Notes: a model not told the origin generated them from the letters alone. A DNA stretch of 58,521 nucleotides from an uncultured bacterium (GCA_905214525.1 CAJMMN010000014.1:1-58521); one strand, 5' to 3'; positions 16,768-25,520 are shown, numbered from the stretch's first letter. Program-made: numbers and translations.

Positions 16768-18591
16768 ATGGCAAAGGGATCGAAAAAGGAAGGTGGCGGC
16801 ATCGGCGAGCTGCTTGCATATGCTGGTGACCGTAAATTCCTAACGTATTTGGGCATGGCCCTCTCGGCGTTCTCGCAGCTGTTGAGCTTTGGCCCGTACG
16901 TGTGCATCTGGCTTGTTGCGCGAGACCTGATCGCTGTGGCGCCTAACTGGAGCGAGGCCGCCGACATCGCGATGTATGGTTGGTGGGCTGTGGGTTTTGC
17001 CCTGGCAAGCATCGTGGTCTATTTCGTGGGACTCATGTGCACGCACCTGTCCGCGTTTCGCTGCGCATCCAATATCCGCAAGGCTACGAGCGAGCATCTG
17101 CTTAAGCTGCCGCTCGGCTACTTTGACACGCACGCCACCGGTGAGCTGCGCCGTATCGTAGACGGATGCGCCGCCTCCACCGAAACGCTGCTCGCGCACA
17201 TGCTGCCCGATATCGCCGGCGCCACTGCCATGGTCGCGGGCCTGCTTGTGCTGCTATTTGCCCTCGATTGGCGTTTGGGCGCGGCATGCTTAATCTCGGT
17301 CGTCGTTTCGTTTTGCGCCATGGCCACCATGATGAGCGGCAAGGGCGCCGAGTTTATGAAGGCCTACATGGGCGCGCTGGTCAAGATGAACAAGACCGGC
17401 ACCGAATACGTGCGCGGCATCCCCGTGGTCAAGGTGTTCCAGCAGACGGTCTACTCCTTTAAGGCGTTTCACGATGCGATCGCCGAATACGCCGACATGG
17501 CGCAAAGCTATGCGGGTACGTTCTGCCGAGGCCCGCAGGTGCTCAACCTTACCGCGCTCAATGGCCTCGTGGCATTTCTTTTGCCCGTGGCGTTGCTGTT
17601 GGCGCCGGGCGAGACGGACTTCGCGCACTTTATGGTCAACTTCACGTTTTACGCGATATTTTCGGCCGTGGTACCGACGGCCATGACCAAGCTCATGTTT
17701 GTGGGCGAGGCCTCTCAGATGAGTGCCGATTCGCTGGCTCGCATTCGAAGCGTCATGGATTCCAAGCAGCTCTCCGTGCCCACGCAACCCAAGCACCCTG
17801 CCGGCGGCGACGTGCGATTTGAGGACGTGAGCTTTACGTACGAGGGTGCCGAAGCACCTGCCGTTAGCCATGTAAGTTTCAGCGTTCCCGCTGGTAGTGC
17901 CCTTGCGCTTGTGGGTCCTTCGGGCGGCGGCAAGTCAACCTGCGCAAGCCTGATTCCTCGTTTTTGGGATGTTTCCTCGGGTCGAGTGCTCGTAGGTGGT
18001 GTGGACGTTCGCGATATGGATCCGCACGAGCTTATGGACCAGGTCGCCTTCGTGTTCCAGACCAACCAGCTGTTCCGGCAAACACTTACCGATAACGTGC
18101 GCGCTTCCAAGCCTACGGCCACTGACGACGAAGTGCGTGCGGCCCTCTCCGCAGCTCAGTGCGACGACATTGTGGCCAAGCTTCCACAGGGCATCAATAC
18201 CATGCTCGGTGCCGGCGGAGCATATCTTTCGGGCGGCGAGGTCCAGCGCGTGGCACTTGCCCGCGCGATCCTTAAAGACGCGCCCATCGTGGTGCTCGAT
18301 GAGGCCACGGCGTTTGCCGACCCCGAGAACGAGGCACTCATCCAGCGCGCCTTTAGCAAGCTGGCGGCGGGTCGTACGGTCATTATGATCGCGCACCGAC
18401 TCTCGACTGTAGTGGGCGCAGATCAAATCGTGGTGCTCAACCAGGGTAGCGTGCAGGAGACTGGCACCCATGCCGAGTTGCTGTCCCAAGAGGGTCTGTA
18501 TGCCAAGATGTGGGCCGAATACGAACAGGCCGCGAGCTGGAAGATCACTGCTGCCGCGGATGCCGCCGTCACGAAGGGAGGCGAGGCCTAA
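16768..18591 (+). CDS. ABC exporter half-transporter (membrane plus ATPase), first subunit
   Basis: A 607-residue fused permease-ATPase. Six membrane segments lie in residues 25-310. The nucleotide-binding domain has Walker A GPSGGGKST (about 381-389), signature LSGGEVQRVALARA, Walker B IVVLDEATA with the catalytic Glu, and H-loop MIAHRLS. All ATP-site motifs look intact. ATG 16768 has AGAAAGGA upstream; the longer upstream frame overlaps the divergent regulator and is not used. It is followed with no gap by a second half-transporter, so the two should form a heterodimer. The pairing with an AraC regulator resembles YbtPQ-type siderophore uptake exporters, but the substrate is unproven. Confidence 0.9.
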   Translation: MAKGSKKEGGGIGELLAYAGDRKFLTYLGMALSAFSQLLSFGPYVCIWLVARDLIAVAPNWSEAADIAMYGWWAVGFALASIVVYFVGLMCTHLSAFRCASNIRKATSEHLLKLPLGYFDTHATGELRRIVDGCAASTETLLAHMLPDIAGATAMVAGLLVLLFALDWRLGAACLISVVVSFCAMATMMSGKGAEFMKAYMGALVKMNKTGTEYVRGIPVVKVFQQTVYSFKAFHDAIAEYADMAQSYAGTFCRGPQVLNLTALNGLVAFLLPVALLLAPGETDFAHFMVNFTFYAIFSAVVPTAMTKLMFVGEASQMSADSLARIRSVMDSKQLSVPTQPKHPAGGDVRFEDVSFTYEGAEAPAVSHVSFSVPAGSALALVGPSGGGKSTCASLIPRFWDVSSGRVLVGGVDVRDMDPHELMDQVAFVFQTNQLFRQTLTDNVRASKPTATDDEVRAALSAAQCDDIVAKLPQGINTMLGAGGAYLSGGEVQRVALARAILKDAPIVVLDEATAFADPENEALIQRAFSKLAAGRTVIMIAHRLSTVVGADQIVVLNQGSVQETGTHAELLSQEGLYAKMWAEYEQAASWKITAAADAAVTKGGEA

Positions 18592-20349
18592 ATGTTCGCC
18601 TCATTCCAAAAGAAGTATTTCCTATCCGATAAAGGCGTCGCCGGCGTAAAACGCGGCATTTTCTGGACCACGCTCACCAATCTCATCATCATGGCCGGCA
18701 TGGGCTTTTTATTCCTGGTCATGTCCGGCTTTGTCGAACATCTCGCCACCGGCGCCGATCTGCCGAGTGCACTGCCTATCGTGGGCGGTCTCATTATCTT
18801 TTTTGCGCTGCTCTTTGCCTCTAACTGGCAGCAGTATTACTACACCTACTGCATCTTTTACGAGGAGTGCGGCAAGCAGCGCATGGGGATTGCCGAGCGC
18901 TTGCGCAAACTGCCGTTGTCGTTTTTCGACCGTCGTGATCTGGCCGATCTAACCGAAACCATCATGGGCGACGTTCAGACTATGGAGCATGCCTACAGTC
19001 ATGTGCTGGGAGAGCTTTGGGGTGCCATCATCGCAAGTGCCATCGTGTTCGTGGCGTCGCTGTTCTTTTGCTGGCAGCTGGCGATTGCGGCGTTTTGGAG
19101 CGTGCCCGTGGCCTTTGCCGTGCTGTATCTGACACGCGGGCCCATGACCCCGGTGTTCGACCGCGTGCGCGCCGAGAAGGTCAAGGTCACCGAGGCGATC
19201 CAGGAGACGCTCGACTGCGTGCGCGAGATCCGCGCCACCAACCAGGAGGCCCATTATCTTGAGGGGCTCAACGTCGTGATCGATGCCGAGGAGCGCGAGA
19301 CCACCAAAGGCGAGCTCGCCAACGGGCTTTTGGTCAACTCCGCCTTTGCCATCCTGCGCCTGGGGATTGCCACCACGTTGGTCACGGGCGCTGCGATGGT
19401 CGCCTCCGGCCAGGTCGACTTTTTGGTGATGTTTGCCTTCCTGCTTATGGTGAGCCGCATCTATGCGCCCTTTGATCAGGCGCTGATGCTGATGTCCGAG
19501 CTGTTTGCCGCCGAGTCGTCGGCCAAGCGCATGCGTTCCATCATGGAAGAGCCCGTGGCGCGGGGCAGCGAGCAGTTTGAGCCCGTAGGCCACGATGTGG
19601 TGTTCAATCACGTGGCATTTGGCTATGGTGCGGGCGAGGACGGCCGCGCCGGCGAGAAAGTTCTTACCGATGTGAGCTTTACCGCCAAGGAAGGCGAGGT
19701 CACGGCACTGGTCGGTCCTTCGGGCTCCGGTAAGTCTACGGTGAGCCGCCTGGCCGCGCGCTTTTGGGATGCCACCGCGGGCACGGTCACCGTGGGCGGC
19801 GTGGATGTTGCGAGCGTGGATCCCGAGGTGCTGCTGCGCGACTACGCCATTGTGTTCCAAGACGTGCTGCTCTTTGACGACACGGTGATGGGAAACATCC
19901 GCCTCGGGCGTCGTGGCGCCACCGATGAGCAAGTGCTTGCGGCTGCGCGCGCCGCCAACTGCGACGAGTTTGTGAGCCGCATGCCGCAGGGCTACAACAC
20001 CATGATCGGCGAGAACGGCTCCAAGCTGTCCGGCGGCGAGCGCCAGCGCATCTCCATCGCCCGTGCGCTGCTCAAAGACGCGCCTATCGTGCTGTTGGAC
20101 GAGGCGACGGCGAGCTTGGATGTGGAGAACGGGACCGTGGTTCAGCAGGCGCTCTCCCGTCTGCTTGCAGGTAAGACGGTTATCGTTATTGCCCACCGTA
20201 TGCGTACGGTAGAAAATGCCGACAAAATCGTTGTACTCAAGGATGGTGTGGTTGCCGAGCAGGGCACTCCGGCGCAGCTCAAGGCGGCAGGTGGAGAATT
20301 CGCCCGCATGGTGGCGCTGCAAAAGGAAGCAGCTACCTGGCAGTTGTAA
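18592..20349 (+). CDS. ABC exporter half-transporter, second subunit
   Basis: A 585-residue partner of the preceding gene. ATG 18592 follows directly on its stop codon, with AAGGGAGGCGAGG as the ribosome site inside the upstream gene. It has six predicted membrane segments in the first 300 residues. The ATPase domain shows Walker A GPSGSGKST (about 378), signature LSGGERQRISIARA, Walker B IVLLDEATASLD and H-loop VIAHRM. Both members of the pair keep full catalytic motifs, unlike heterodimers with one dead site. They form one transcription unit that ends near a REP-like repeat. Confidence 0.9.
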   Translation: MFASFQKKYFLSDKGVAGVKRGIFWTTLTNLIIMAGMGFLFLVMSGFVEHLATGADLPSALPIVGGLIIFFALLFASNWQQYYYTYCIFYEECGKQRMGIAERLRKLPLSFFDRRDLADLTETIMGDVQTMEHAYSHVLGELWGAIIASAIVFVASLFFCWQLAIAAFWSVPVAFAVLYLTRGPMTPVFDRVRAEKVKVTEAIQETLDCVREIRATNQEAHYLEGLNVVIDAEERETTKGELANGLLVNSAFAILRLGIATTLVTGAAMVASGQVDFLVMFAFLLMVSRIYAPFDQALMLMSELFAAESSAKRMRSIMEEPVARGSEQFEPVGHDVVFNHVAFGYGAGEDGRAGEKVLTDVSFTAKEGEVTALVGPSGSGKSTVSRLAARFWDATAGTVTVGGVDVASVDPEVLLRDYAIVFQDVLLFDDTVMGNIRLGRRGATDEQVLAAARAANCDEFVSRMPQGYNTMIGENGSKLSGGERQRISIARALLKDAPIVLLDEATASLDVENGTVVQQALSRLLAGKTVIVIAHRMRTVENADKIVVLKDGVVAEQGTPAQLKAAGGEFARMVALQKEAATWQL

Positions 20350-20350
20350 G

Positions 20351-20377
20351 AAGGGGCAAAGGGACAGTCTCTTTGTC
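20351..20377. repeat. REP-like short palindrome after the ABC operon
   Basis: CAAAG (20357-20361) and CTTTG (20371-20375) surround GGGACAGTCT. The AAAGGGACAGTCTCTTT pattern is related in form to family B. It may be a degraded copy. Confidence 0.5.
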
Positions 20378-20544
20378 ACATTGACAATCGGTTACTCCGC
20401 ATCGTTAATTTTCAAAAGGTTAGCCATGGCTGACCTAGATAGTTAGATAAAATTGAGATATTTCAAAAGCGTGCTCGAGCAAACTTGTTTACTCGGGTGC
20501 TGAGGCACCATGCCGCGTCCAATGCGGCAAAAGGGAGAGACATC

Positions 20545-20790
20545 ATGAAGAAGTCCACGTTCAACACCCTGCTTGTTGGTGGCGGTTTTCTGCTTGGTAC
20601 GGCTGGCATCAAGCTGCTCACCAGCGCTCCGGTAAAGAACGCCTGCGTGCAGGGTATCGCGTGCGGCATGCGCATCAAGAACGGCTACCAGGACATGGTC
20701 GAGCAGGCCAAGGCTAATGTCGACGACATGGTTGCCGAGGCGGCCTACATCACCCAGAGCGAGGCCGCTGCTGACGAGGCAGCCGAGTAA
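20545..20790 (+). CDS. DUF6110-like small protein beside a metal ATPase
   Basis: An 81-residue protein. A glycine-rich hydrophobic N-terminal segment (LLVGGGFLLGTAGIKLL) is followed by an amphipathic region and an Ala/Glu-rich tail. I recognise this layout from DUF6110 proteins, which sit next to heavy-metal P-type ATPases in Firmicutes and Coriobacteria; no function is established. The N-terminus could anchor it to the membrane. ATG 20545 has AAGGGAGAG upstream. It ends 18 bp before the ATPase start, so the two are likely co-transcribed. Confidence 0.75.
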   Translation: MKKSTFNTLLVGGGFLLGTAGIKLLTSAPVKNACVQGIACGMRIKNGYQDMVEQAKANVDDMVAEAAYITQSEAAADEAAE

Positions 20791-20808
20791 CGCTCCCAGG
20801 CACAAACT

Positions 20809-22885
20809 ATGAGATTCTCGATTATTAGCGAGATCCCCGGCAGGACCCGTCTTCAATTGGCGGGTCCTGTGCCAGAGAGCGATCTCGATGCACTTCTTAA
20901 GCTTGGCGGCGACATCGACGGCGTGCACAAGGTGCGCGTCTACGGCCGCATCGGTCAGATGGCGCTCGAATATGACGAGCGGTGTCGTGCGGGCGTGCTC
21001 GACGCCTTGGGCGCGCTCGATGCCCAGGCCATTGCCGACGCAAAGACGGGTTACGTGATGCAGCTTGAGCCACGCAAGCACAAGCTCGTCATGGATCTTG
21101 CCACACTTATCGGCGCCCACTACGCGCGCCGCTGGTTCTTGCCGACGCCTCTGCGTGCGGTGTTTGTCGTGGTCGGTTACATGGCCTTTTTGCGTGCCGC
21201 CCTCCACGAGCTCGCGCAGCCGCGCCTGACCGTTCCCGTGCTCGACGCTTCGGCCATCGGCATTTCGTTCGTCAAACGTGATGTCGACACCGCGGGCCAG
21301 ACGATGTTCCTGCTCAACGTGGGCGAGCTGCTCGAGGACTACACCCGCGCCATGAGCGAAAACGAGCTCATCAACTCGCTGCTCGATGTGCCCGACAAGG
21401 CGCAAAAGGTCGTCGGCGACACCGAGGTAAGCGTTGCCGCGACCGAGCTTGAGCCCGGCGATCTGGTCGCCGTGCGCACTGGCATGTCCATTTGCATCGA
21501 CGGTGTTGTCGAGCAGGGGAGTGCCATGGTCAACCAGGCGACCCTGACCGGCGAGCCGCTGGCCGTCGAGCGCAGCGTGGGCGACGACGTGTTCGCCGGT
21601 ACCGTCGTGGAAGACGGCAGCATCTTGGTGCGCGTGCGCGCCAACACGGCTCAGACCAAGCTTCGCTCGATCGTCTCGCTCGTGCAGACGGCCGACTCGC
21701 TCAAGTCCGAGGGCCAGTCGCACATGGAAGACCTCGCCAACAAGATTGTCCCGTGGAACTTCCTGCTCGCGGGCCTGGTCGCGCTTACCACCCGCAGCCT
21801 CATCAAGACCTCAGCGGCACTGATGGTCGACTATTCGTGCGCGCTCAAGCTCACGGGTTCCGTCGCCGTCATGACTGCCATGAGCGACGCTGCCAAGATG
21901 GGTGTTATGGTCAAGGGCGCTAAGTACTTTGAGTCGGTTTGCCAAGGCCGATACCATTGTCTTTGACAAGACCGGTACGCTGACCGAGGCCCAGCCGCGC
22001 CTAGCTTGCGTGCTCACGACCGACGGCTGGAGCGAGGACGAGGTCCTTCGCCTTTCTGCCTGCCTGGAGGAGCATTTCCCGCATCCGGTGGCGCGTGCCG
22101 TGGTCAACGCCGCCCGCGAGCGCGGGCTCGAGCACCGCGAGCGTCACGCTGCGGTCGAGTATATTGTGGCGCACGGCATCGCTTCGTCCATCGAAGGGCG
22201 TCGCGCGATTATCGGCTCGGCACACTTTGTGTTTGAGGACGAGAGCGCGCAGCTCGATTCCGACATTAAGGAGCGCATTGAGTCCCAGATGCAGGGACTG
22301 TCGCCGCTGTATCTGGCGGTCGACGGCACCGTTGTGGGCGTGCTCGGTATCGAGGACCCGCTTAAGCCCGGGGTCCGCGAGGCCATCGCCGACCTGCACG
22401 CGTTGGGCGTCAAGCACGTGGTCATGCTCACGGGCGATTCCGAGCGCACGGCCGAGCGCATTGCGCGAGAGGCGGGGGTCGACGAGTTTAAGGCCGAGCT
22501 GCTGCCCGAGGACAAGTACGCGTATGTGGAGCGCATTAAGGGCGAGGGGCGCCATGTTGCCATGGTGGGCGACGGCGTCAACGATTCGCCGGCGCTCGGT
22601 TTGGCCGACGTGGGCCTGGCGATGGGTGGCGGAAGCGACATCGCCAAGGAGGTCGCCGACATCATCCTGACCGATACGGACCTCGCGGCGATTGTTCGCC
22701 TGCGCCGCATGAGCCAGGGCCTCATTGATCGTCTGACGAGTTCCTATTCTAAGGTGATGCTTACCAACTCAGCACTCTTGGCACTGGGCATTACCGGCAC
22801 GATTACCCCGCAAGCGTCGTCGCTGCTGCACAACGGCTCGACGATTGCCTACAGCCTGAGCAACGCGAAGGCTTACCTGCGTTAG
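20809..22885 (+). pseudogene. Heavy-metal P-type ATPase split by a one-base frameshift
   Basis: Two abutting frames make one P1B-type ATPase of about 690 residues. The first (20809-21966) has an HMA-like N-terminus (ISEIPGRTRLQL), the actuator motif TLTGEP and membrane segment MVDYSCALKL, in which SC replaces the usual CPC. It then runs into a stop after a frameshift. The second (sense from about 21935 to 22885) has the phosphorylation site DKTGTLT, a His-Pro motif in EEHFPHPVA, and GDGVNDSPALG. The shift lies around 21934-21941 (GAGTCGGTTTGCC), one base too many, just before the catalytic aspartate. No slippery heptamer or long homopolymer is present. It may be a true pseudogene or a sequence error. 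If intact it would move a metal ion across the membrane. Confidence 0.85.
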
Positions 22886-22909
22886 CAGACGTGTTCGCCC
22901 ACGTTATCT

Positions 22910-22955
22910 GGCCTGCGCCCAGACGGCATTGGTGTCGTCTGGGCGCAGGCCTTTT
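22910..22955 (+). terminator. Terminator after the P-type ATPase
   Basis: A 16-bp perfect stem (22910-22925 with 22936-22951) around a 10-base loop, followed by TTTT. Confidence 0.92.
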
Positions 22956-22959
22956 GCGT

Positions 22960-23008
22960 TTGACCATGTGCTAGCTTCTCTATATAGTGTTGCTAGCAGG
23001 GCTAGCAA
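22960..23008 (+). promoter_or_regulatory. Promoter and operator of the toxin-antitoxin operon
   Basis: TTGACC (22960-22965), a 17-bp spacer and TATAGT (22983-22988) form a good promoter. Right after it lies the perfect palindrome TTGCTAGC-AGG-GCTAGCAA (22990-23008), covering the expected start of transcription. A further half-like site TGCTAGCT lies in the spacer (22969-22976). This fits autorepression by the antitoxin. Confidence 0.78.
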
Positions 23009-23028
23009 TTGAAGGGAGCGGGATCGAC

Positions 23029-23382
23029 GTGGGTGCTGTTAGCGGCATGGCGCAGGTGAACGTTCGCGTAGATCGCCAGGTCAAGAACCGTGCCGAGGAG
23101 GTGCTGCGGCTTTCGGGCGGGTCACTGCCCGAGCTCATCAAAAAGGTGGTGGCCAAGGTCGCGCAGGGTGGCGGGCAGTGCGAGGAAGTGCTTGCGGCCG
23201 TCGACGACCGGCAGCAGACCGTCGCGCCCGATACTCCGTTCGCCGCATCATGGGCGGCGGCAGATCAGCTTTACGCGGACCTGGGCATCGCTACGTCGCC
23301 CGTATCCGACGATCGCGGTTGGGAAACAATCTATTCCGAAGCCATGGACGAGCACTATCGCCAAAAGGGGATGATCCTGTGA
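23029..23382 (+). CDS. RelB/DinJ-like antitoxin
   Basis: A 117-residue protein. Its N-terminal half (MAQVNVRVDRQVKNRAEEVL) matches the ribbon-helix-helix pattern of RelB/DinJ antitoxins. The C-terminal half, including DDRGWETIYSEAMDEHY, probably wraps the toxin. The start is taken as GTG 23029, 10 bases after AGGGAG; ATG 23047 would start exactly at the RHH domain but sits too far from the ribosome site. Its stop overlaps the toxin start by four bases (GTGA). The family would dimerise on the palindrome at 22990-23008 and repress the operon. Confidence 0.82.
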   Translation: MGAVSGMAQVNVRVDRQVKNRAEEVLRLSGGSLPELIKKVVAKVAQGGGQCEEVLAAVDDRQQTVAPDTPFAASWAAADQLYADLGIATSPVSDDRGWETIYSEAMDEHYRQKGMIL

Positions 23383-23894
23383 GCGGGGCTCCCCTCAAAA
23401 TAATGGTGGATGCCAACGTATGGGTTGATTCGTTTTGCGCCGACCATGCCGAGTCGCTTGCCGCGCGTGCGTTTATTGGGCGGGCGACGGAATCGGGCGC
23501 AACGTTGTTCTTTCCGGTGCATATCGCCAAGGACGTGCTGTACGTTGTCCAACACGAGCTGAAGCGTAGCGTTCTTGCCAGCGGGGGAGTGCTCAACGAG
23601 GCATCTGCCCGTGCAATTGGCGATGCGGCGTTGGCGTTTGTTCGGAACATGACCGAAAACGCCACGGCCGTGGGTGCAGATGCGTCGGACCTTTGGCTGG
23701 CCGACAAATACTTAGCGCTCCATCGCGATTACGAGGACAACTTGGTACTCGCCGCATGCAAACGCGCACAGGTTGATTACTTGGTAACTAACGATCGCAA
23801 ACTGCTCGAACATGCCGATCTTGCAGCAAAGACCCCGCGCCAAATAATGCCGATTCTGGCTTTGGCCGAACGTGGTGGCGTGGCAATCGGTTAA
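23379..23894 (+). CDS. PIN-domain ribonuclease toxin
   Basis: A 171-residue PIN-fold protein. The first acidic residue is in MVDANVWVD (D11). The later acidic residues are in YEDNLVLAACKRA, followed by YLVTNDRKLL, the usual end of the PIN core. PIN toxins cut RNA with bound Mg or Mn; the target is unknown. The GTG start overlaps the antitoxin stop (GTGA), so translation is coupled. A PIN toxin with a RelB-type antitoxin is less common than PIN with VapB types. Confidence 0.82.
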   Translation: MSGAPLKIMVDANVWVDSFCADHAESLAARAFIGRATESGATLFFPVHIAKDVLYVVQHELKRSVLASGGVLNEASARAIGDAALAFVRNMTENATAVGADASDLWLADKYLALHRDYEDNLVLAACKRAQVDYLVTNDRKLLEHADLAAKTPRQIMPILALAERGGVAIG

Positions 23895-23906
23895 CGCGAA
23901 CTGTTT

Positions 23907-23943
23907 GCGGGCCTCTTGGACGACGATGCGCCAAGGGGCCCGC
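23907..23943. terminator. Terminator between convergent TA operon and hypothetical gene
   Basis: GCGGGCCTCTTGG (23907-23919) pairs with CCAAGGGGCCCGC (23931-23943) with one wobble. T-rich flanks are short. It probably serves both converging genes. Confidence 0.6.
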
Positions 23944-23952
23944 GTCTGCTAT

Positions 23953-24387
23953 TTACAAAAGCTCGGCCTTGATGGTGGGACTTTCTGCGAGCTGCTCGGC
24001 TGCCTTTTCGTTGGAGCTGTCGAGTGCTGCCAGACTGCGGTAGACCCACTCGTTGACCTGGGTGTTCTTGACGCCTGCGGTCTGCATAAGGGCGCCTACC
24101 TCGCGGATTGCTGCGAACAGATCGGCCTTGGGACCCGCGAGCTCGACCTCGATACCGTGGTAGGCGGCCACGCCGCGGTTCTCACTCACGTGGTCGATAA
24201 AGCCCTCGACGGTCTCAAGCTGCTGAGTGAGAGCTGCATCATCGTCAACGTCCAGCGCGACGAGTGCGTTCGATACCGTGAGGGCGGGATGTCCGCAGGG
24301 GACAAAGCCCTCGATGACATCCATAGCTTCGGTAATGGTTGAGCCCAGGCCTGCGAGGGCATTGACGAGTTGCTGCTTGGTATCCAT
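23953..24387 (-). CDS. Hypothetical protein, unrecognised
   Basis: A 144-residue acidic, soluble, probably mostly helical protein. It has no signal peptide or membrane segment. I recognise no family. There is no catalytic-looking motif; the only cysteine is in FVPCGHPAL. ATG 24387 has AAAGGA upstream on the minus strand. It converges on the toxin-antitoxin operon and is divergent from tmRNA. A TATATT box about 35 bp upstream may be its -10. Composition matches the rest of the chromosome, so there is no sign of recent transfer. Confidence 0.7.
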   Translation of the reverse strand: MDTKQQLVNALAGLGSTITEAMDVIEGFVPCGHPALTVSNALVALDVDDDAALTQQLETVEGFIDHVSENRGVAAYHGIEVELAGPKADLFAAIREVGALMQTAGVKNTQVNEWVYRSLAALDSSNEKAAEQLAESPTIKAELL

Positions 24388-24626
24388 AACGGTCCTTTCG
24401 ACGGGTCAATTTTGCTTGGCGAAAATATACGTGACGCGATCGGTAACAAAAGTGCGAAGTGCGGCGCACATTGGGGTCTTCACAGCTCGTGCATAGAACA
24501 GCTGTCCGCTTTCAGAACGTGGTAAGATAACACTCCACAAGCGGGGCTCGCCCCGTATGTTCCTTGAAAAGTCGACGGTTATCGGGTGTTTGCAGGCCCG
24601 ATACCATCCAGACTTTCCCAACATTC

Positions 24627-24990
24627 GGGGGCGACTGGTTTCGACACGATAGCTCTGAGAGAGGAAGCAAGCCGAGGTCTCCTCGCCTCGTTAAACAGGG
24701 GTACCGTCAAATTGAATTGACAACAACTCTTCTTTTGAGCCTATGGCTCTCGCTGCTTAATTTATAGCGGCGCGTCAACCCGGTGATTTCCCCGACACCG
24801 GTGCGACGTCATGTTAGGGGAATGCTCCTGCGCACGTAATCGGTATGGCGCAGGCTAAGATCGAACCGGTTGGGATGCTGCGAGCGTGTCGCTGCGCGCA
24901 AAGCGTCCGAGACTAAACCAGCGACTGAGCTTGGAGATGCCAATCAGGGGGCTTTCGTGGACCGGAGTTCGATTCTCCGCGCCTCCACCA
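24627..24990 (+). ncRNA. ssrA: tmRNA (ssrA)
   Basis: It begins GGGGGCGACTGGTTTCGAC and ends in a T-arm (GAGTTCGATTCTC) and CGCCTCC-ACCA. The ends pair as a seven-base acceptor stem, and CCA is encoded. The tag reading frame starts at GAC 24719 and ends at TAA 24758-24760, giving DNNSSFEPMALAA after the charged alanine. The hydrophobic ALAA end is the usual protease signal. tmRNA with SmpB rescues stalled ribosomes. It is one-piece, about 364 nt, and followed by its own terminator. Confidence 0.95.
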
Positions 24991-24999
24991 ATAGTTACA

Positions 25000-25031
25000 G
25001 GCAGGTAGATATTCGTATCTACCTGCCTTTT
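25000..25031 (+). terminator. Terminator of tmRNA
   Basis: GGCAGGTAGATA (25000-25011), loop TTCG, then TATCTACCTGCC (25016-25027) and TTTT: a perfect 12-bp stem with a stable tetraloop. Confidence 0.93.
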
Positions 25032-25046
25032 CATTTCTAGCCCGTA

Positions 25047-25304
25047 CCGCGGAGAATCGAACTCTGTGCAGGGCGCGAGCGTAAAGAAAACGCGTAAGCG
25101 TTTTTAGCCCGCGGGCGAGGACGCCGGCAGGCGGCCGAAGCCGGTGCGTGTTCGCGAAGCAAACACGCGGATTCTCCGCGCAAAGCCCCAACCCAAAACA
25201 GATGTGCTGCCGATGGTATTTCAGCTAGCCATGCCCAGCACCAACGGATTCCCCCACCCGCGGAGAATCGAACTCTATGCAGGGCGCGGGCGTAAAGAAA
25301 ACGC
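25047..25304. repeat. 47-bp direct repeat carrying an inverted copy of the tmRNA T-arm
   Basis: Copies at 25047-25093 and 25258-25304 start CCGCGGAGAATCGAACTCT and differ at two positions. Their first 17 bases are the inverse complement of the tmRNA 3' part (24965-24981). The DNA between the copies holds no supported gene; one more partial match, GATTCTCCGCGC, lies near 25173. Confidence 0.75.
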
Positions 25305-25320
25305 CTCAGTGACGCAGAGT

Positions 25321-25520
25321 GGGACGCGCTTTCCCAATGGCAGCCCAGGCGGAAAGCCCATCCCGGAATCCGCGCTCAGACTGGGACGTAGTTTCCGGAT
25401 GACACATCAAGCGGAAAGCGCATCCCGGAATCCGCGCTCAGAACGGGACGCGCTTTCCCAACGGCGGTCCAAGCGGAAAGCGCATCCCGTAATCCCGCCT
25501 CAAACTGGGACGCACTTTCC
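25321..25520. repeat. 62-bp tandem repeat array, three full units plus half, each a hairpin
   Basis: GGGACG recurs at 25321, 25383, 25445 and 25507, an exact 62-bp period. Each full unit has a left arm like GGGACGCGCTTTCC and a right arm like GGAAAGCGCATCCC, spaced to form a 14-bp stem with a 16-base loop. The last unit has the left arm only. The period is not a multiple of three, so the array is not a coding repeat. It lies about 90 bp before the patatin gene. Confidence 0.85.

Noticed and set aside
21930..21966. Programmed frameshift in the P-type ATPase
   Set aside because: No slippery heptamer, no obvious stimulatory stem-loop, and the shortened product would lack the catalytic core. A mutation or sequence error is simpler.
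25321..25520. Possible CRISPR array
   Set aside because: The units resemble each other along the full 62 bp, there are no distinct spacers, and no cas genes are present.
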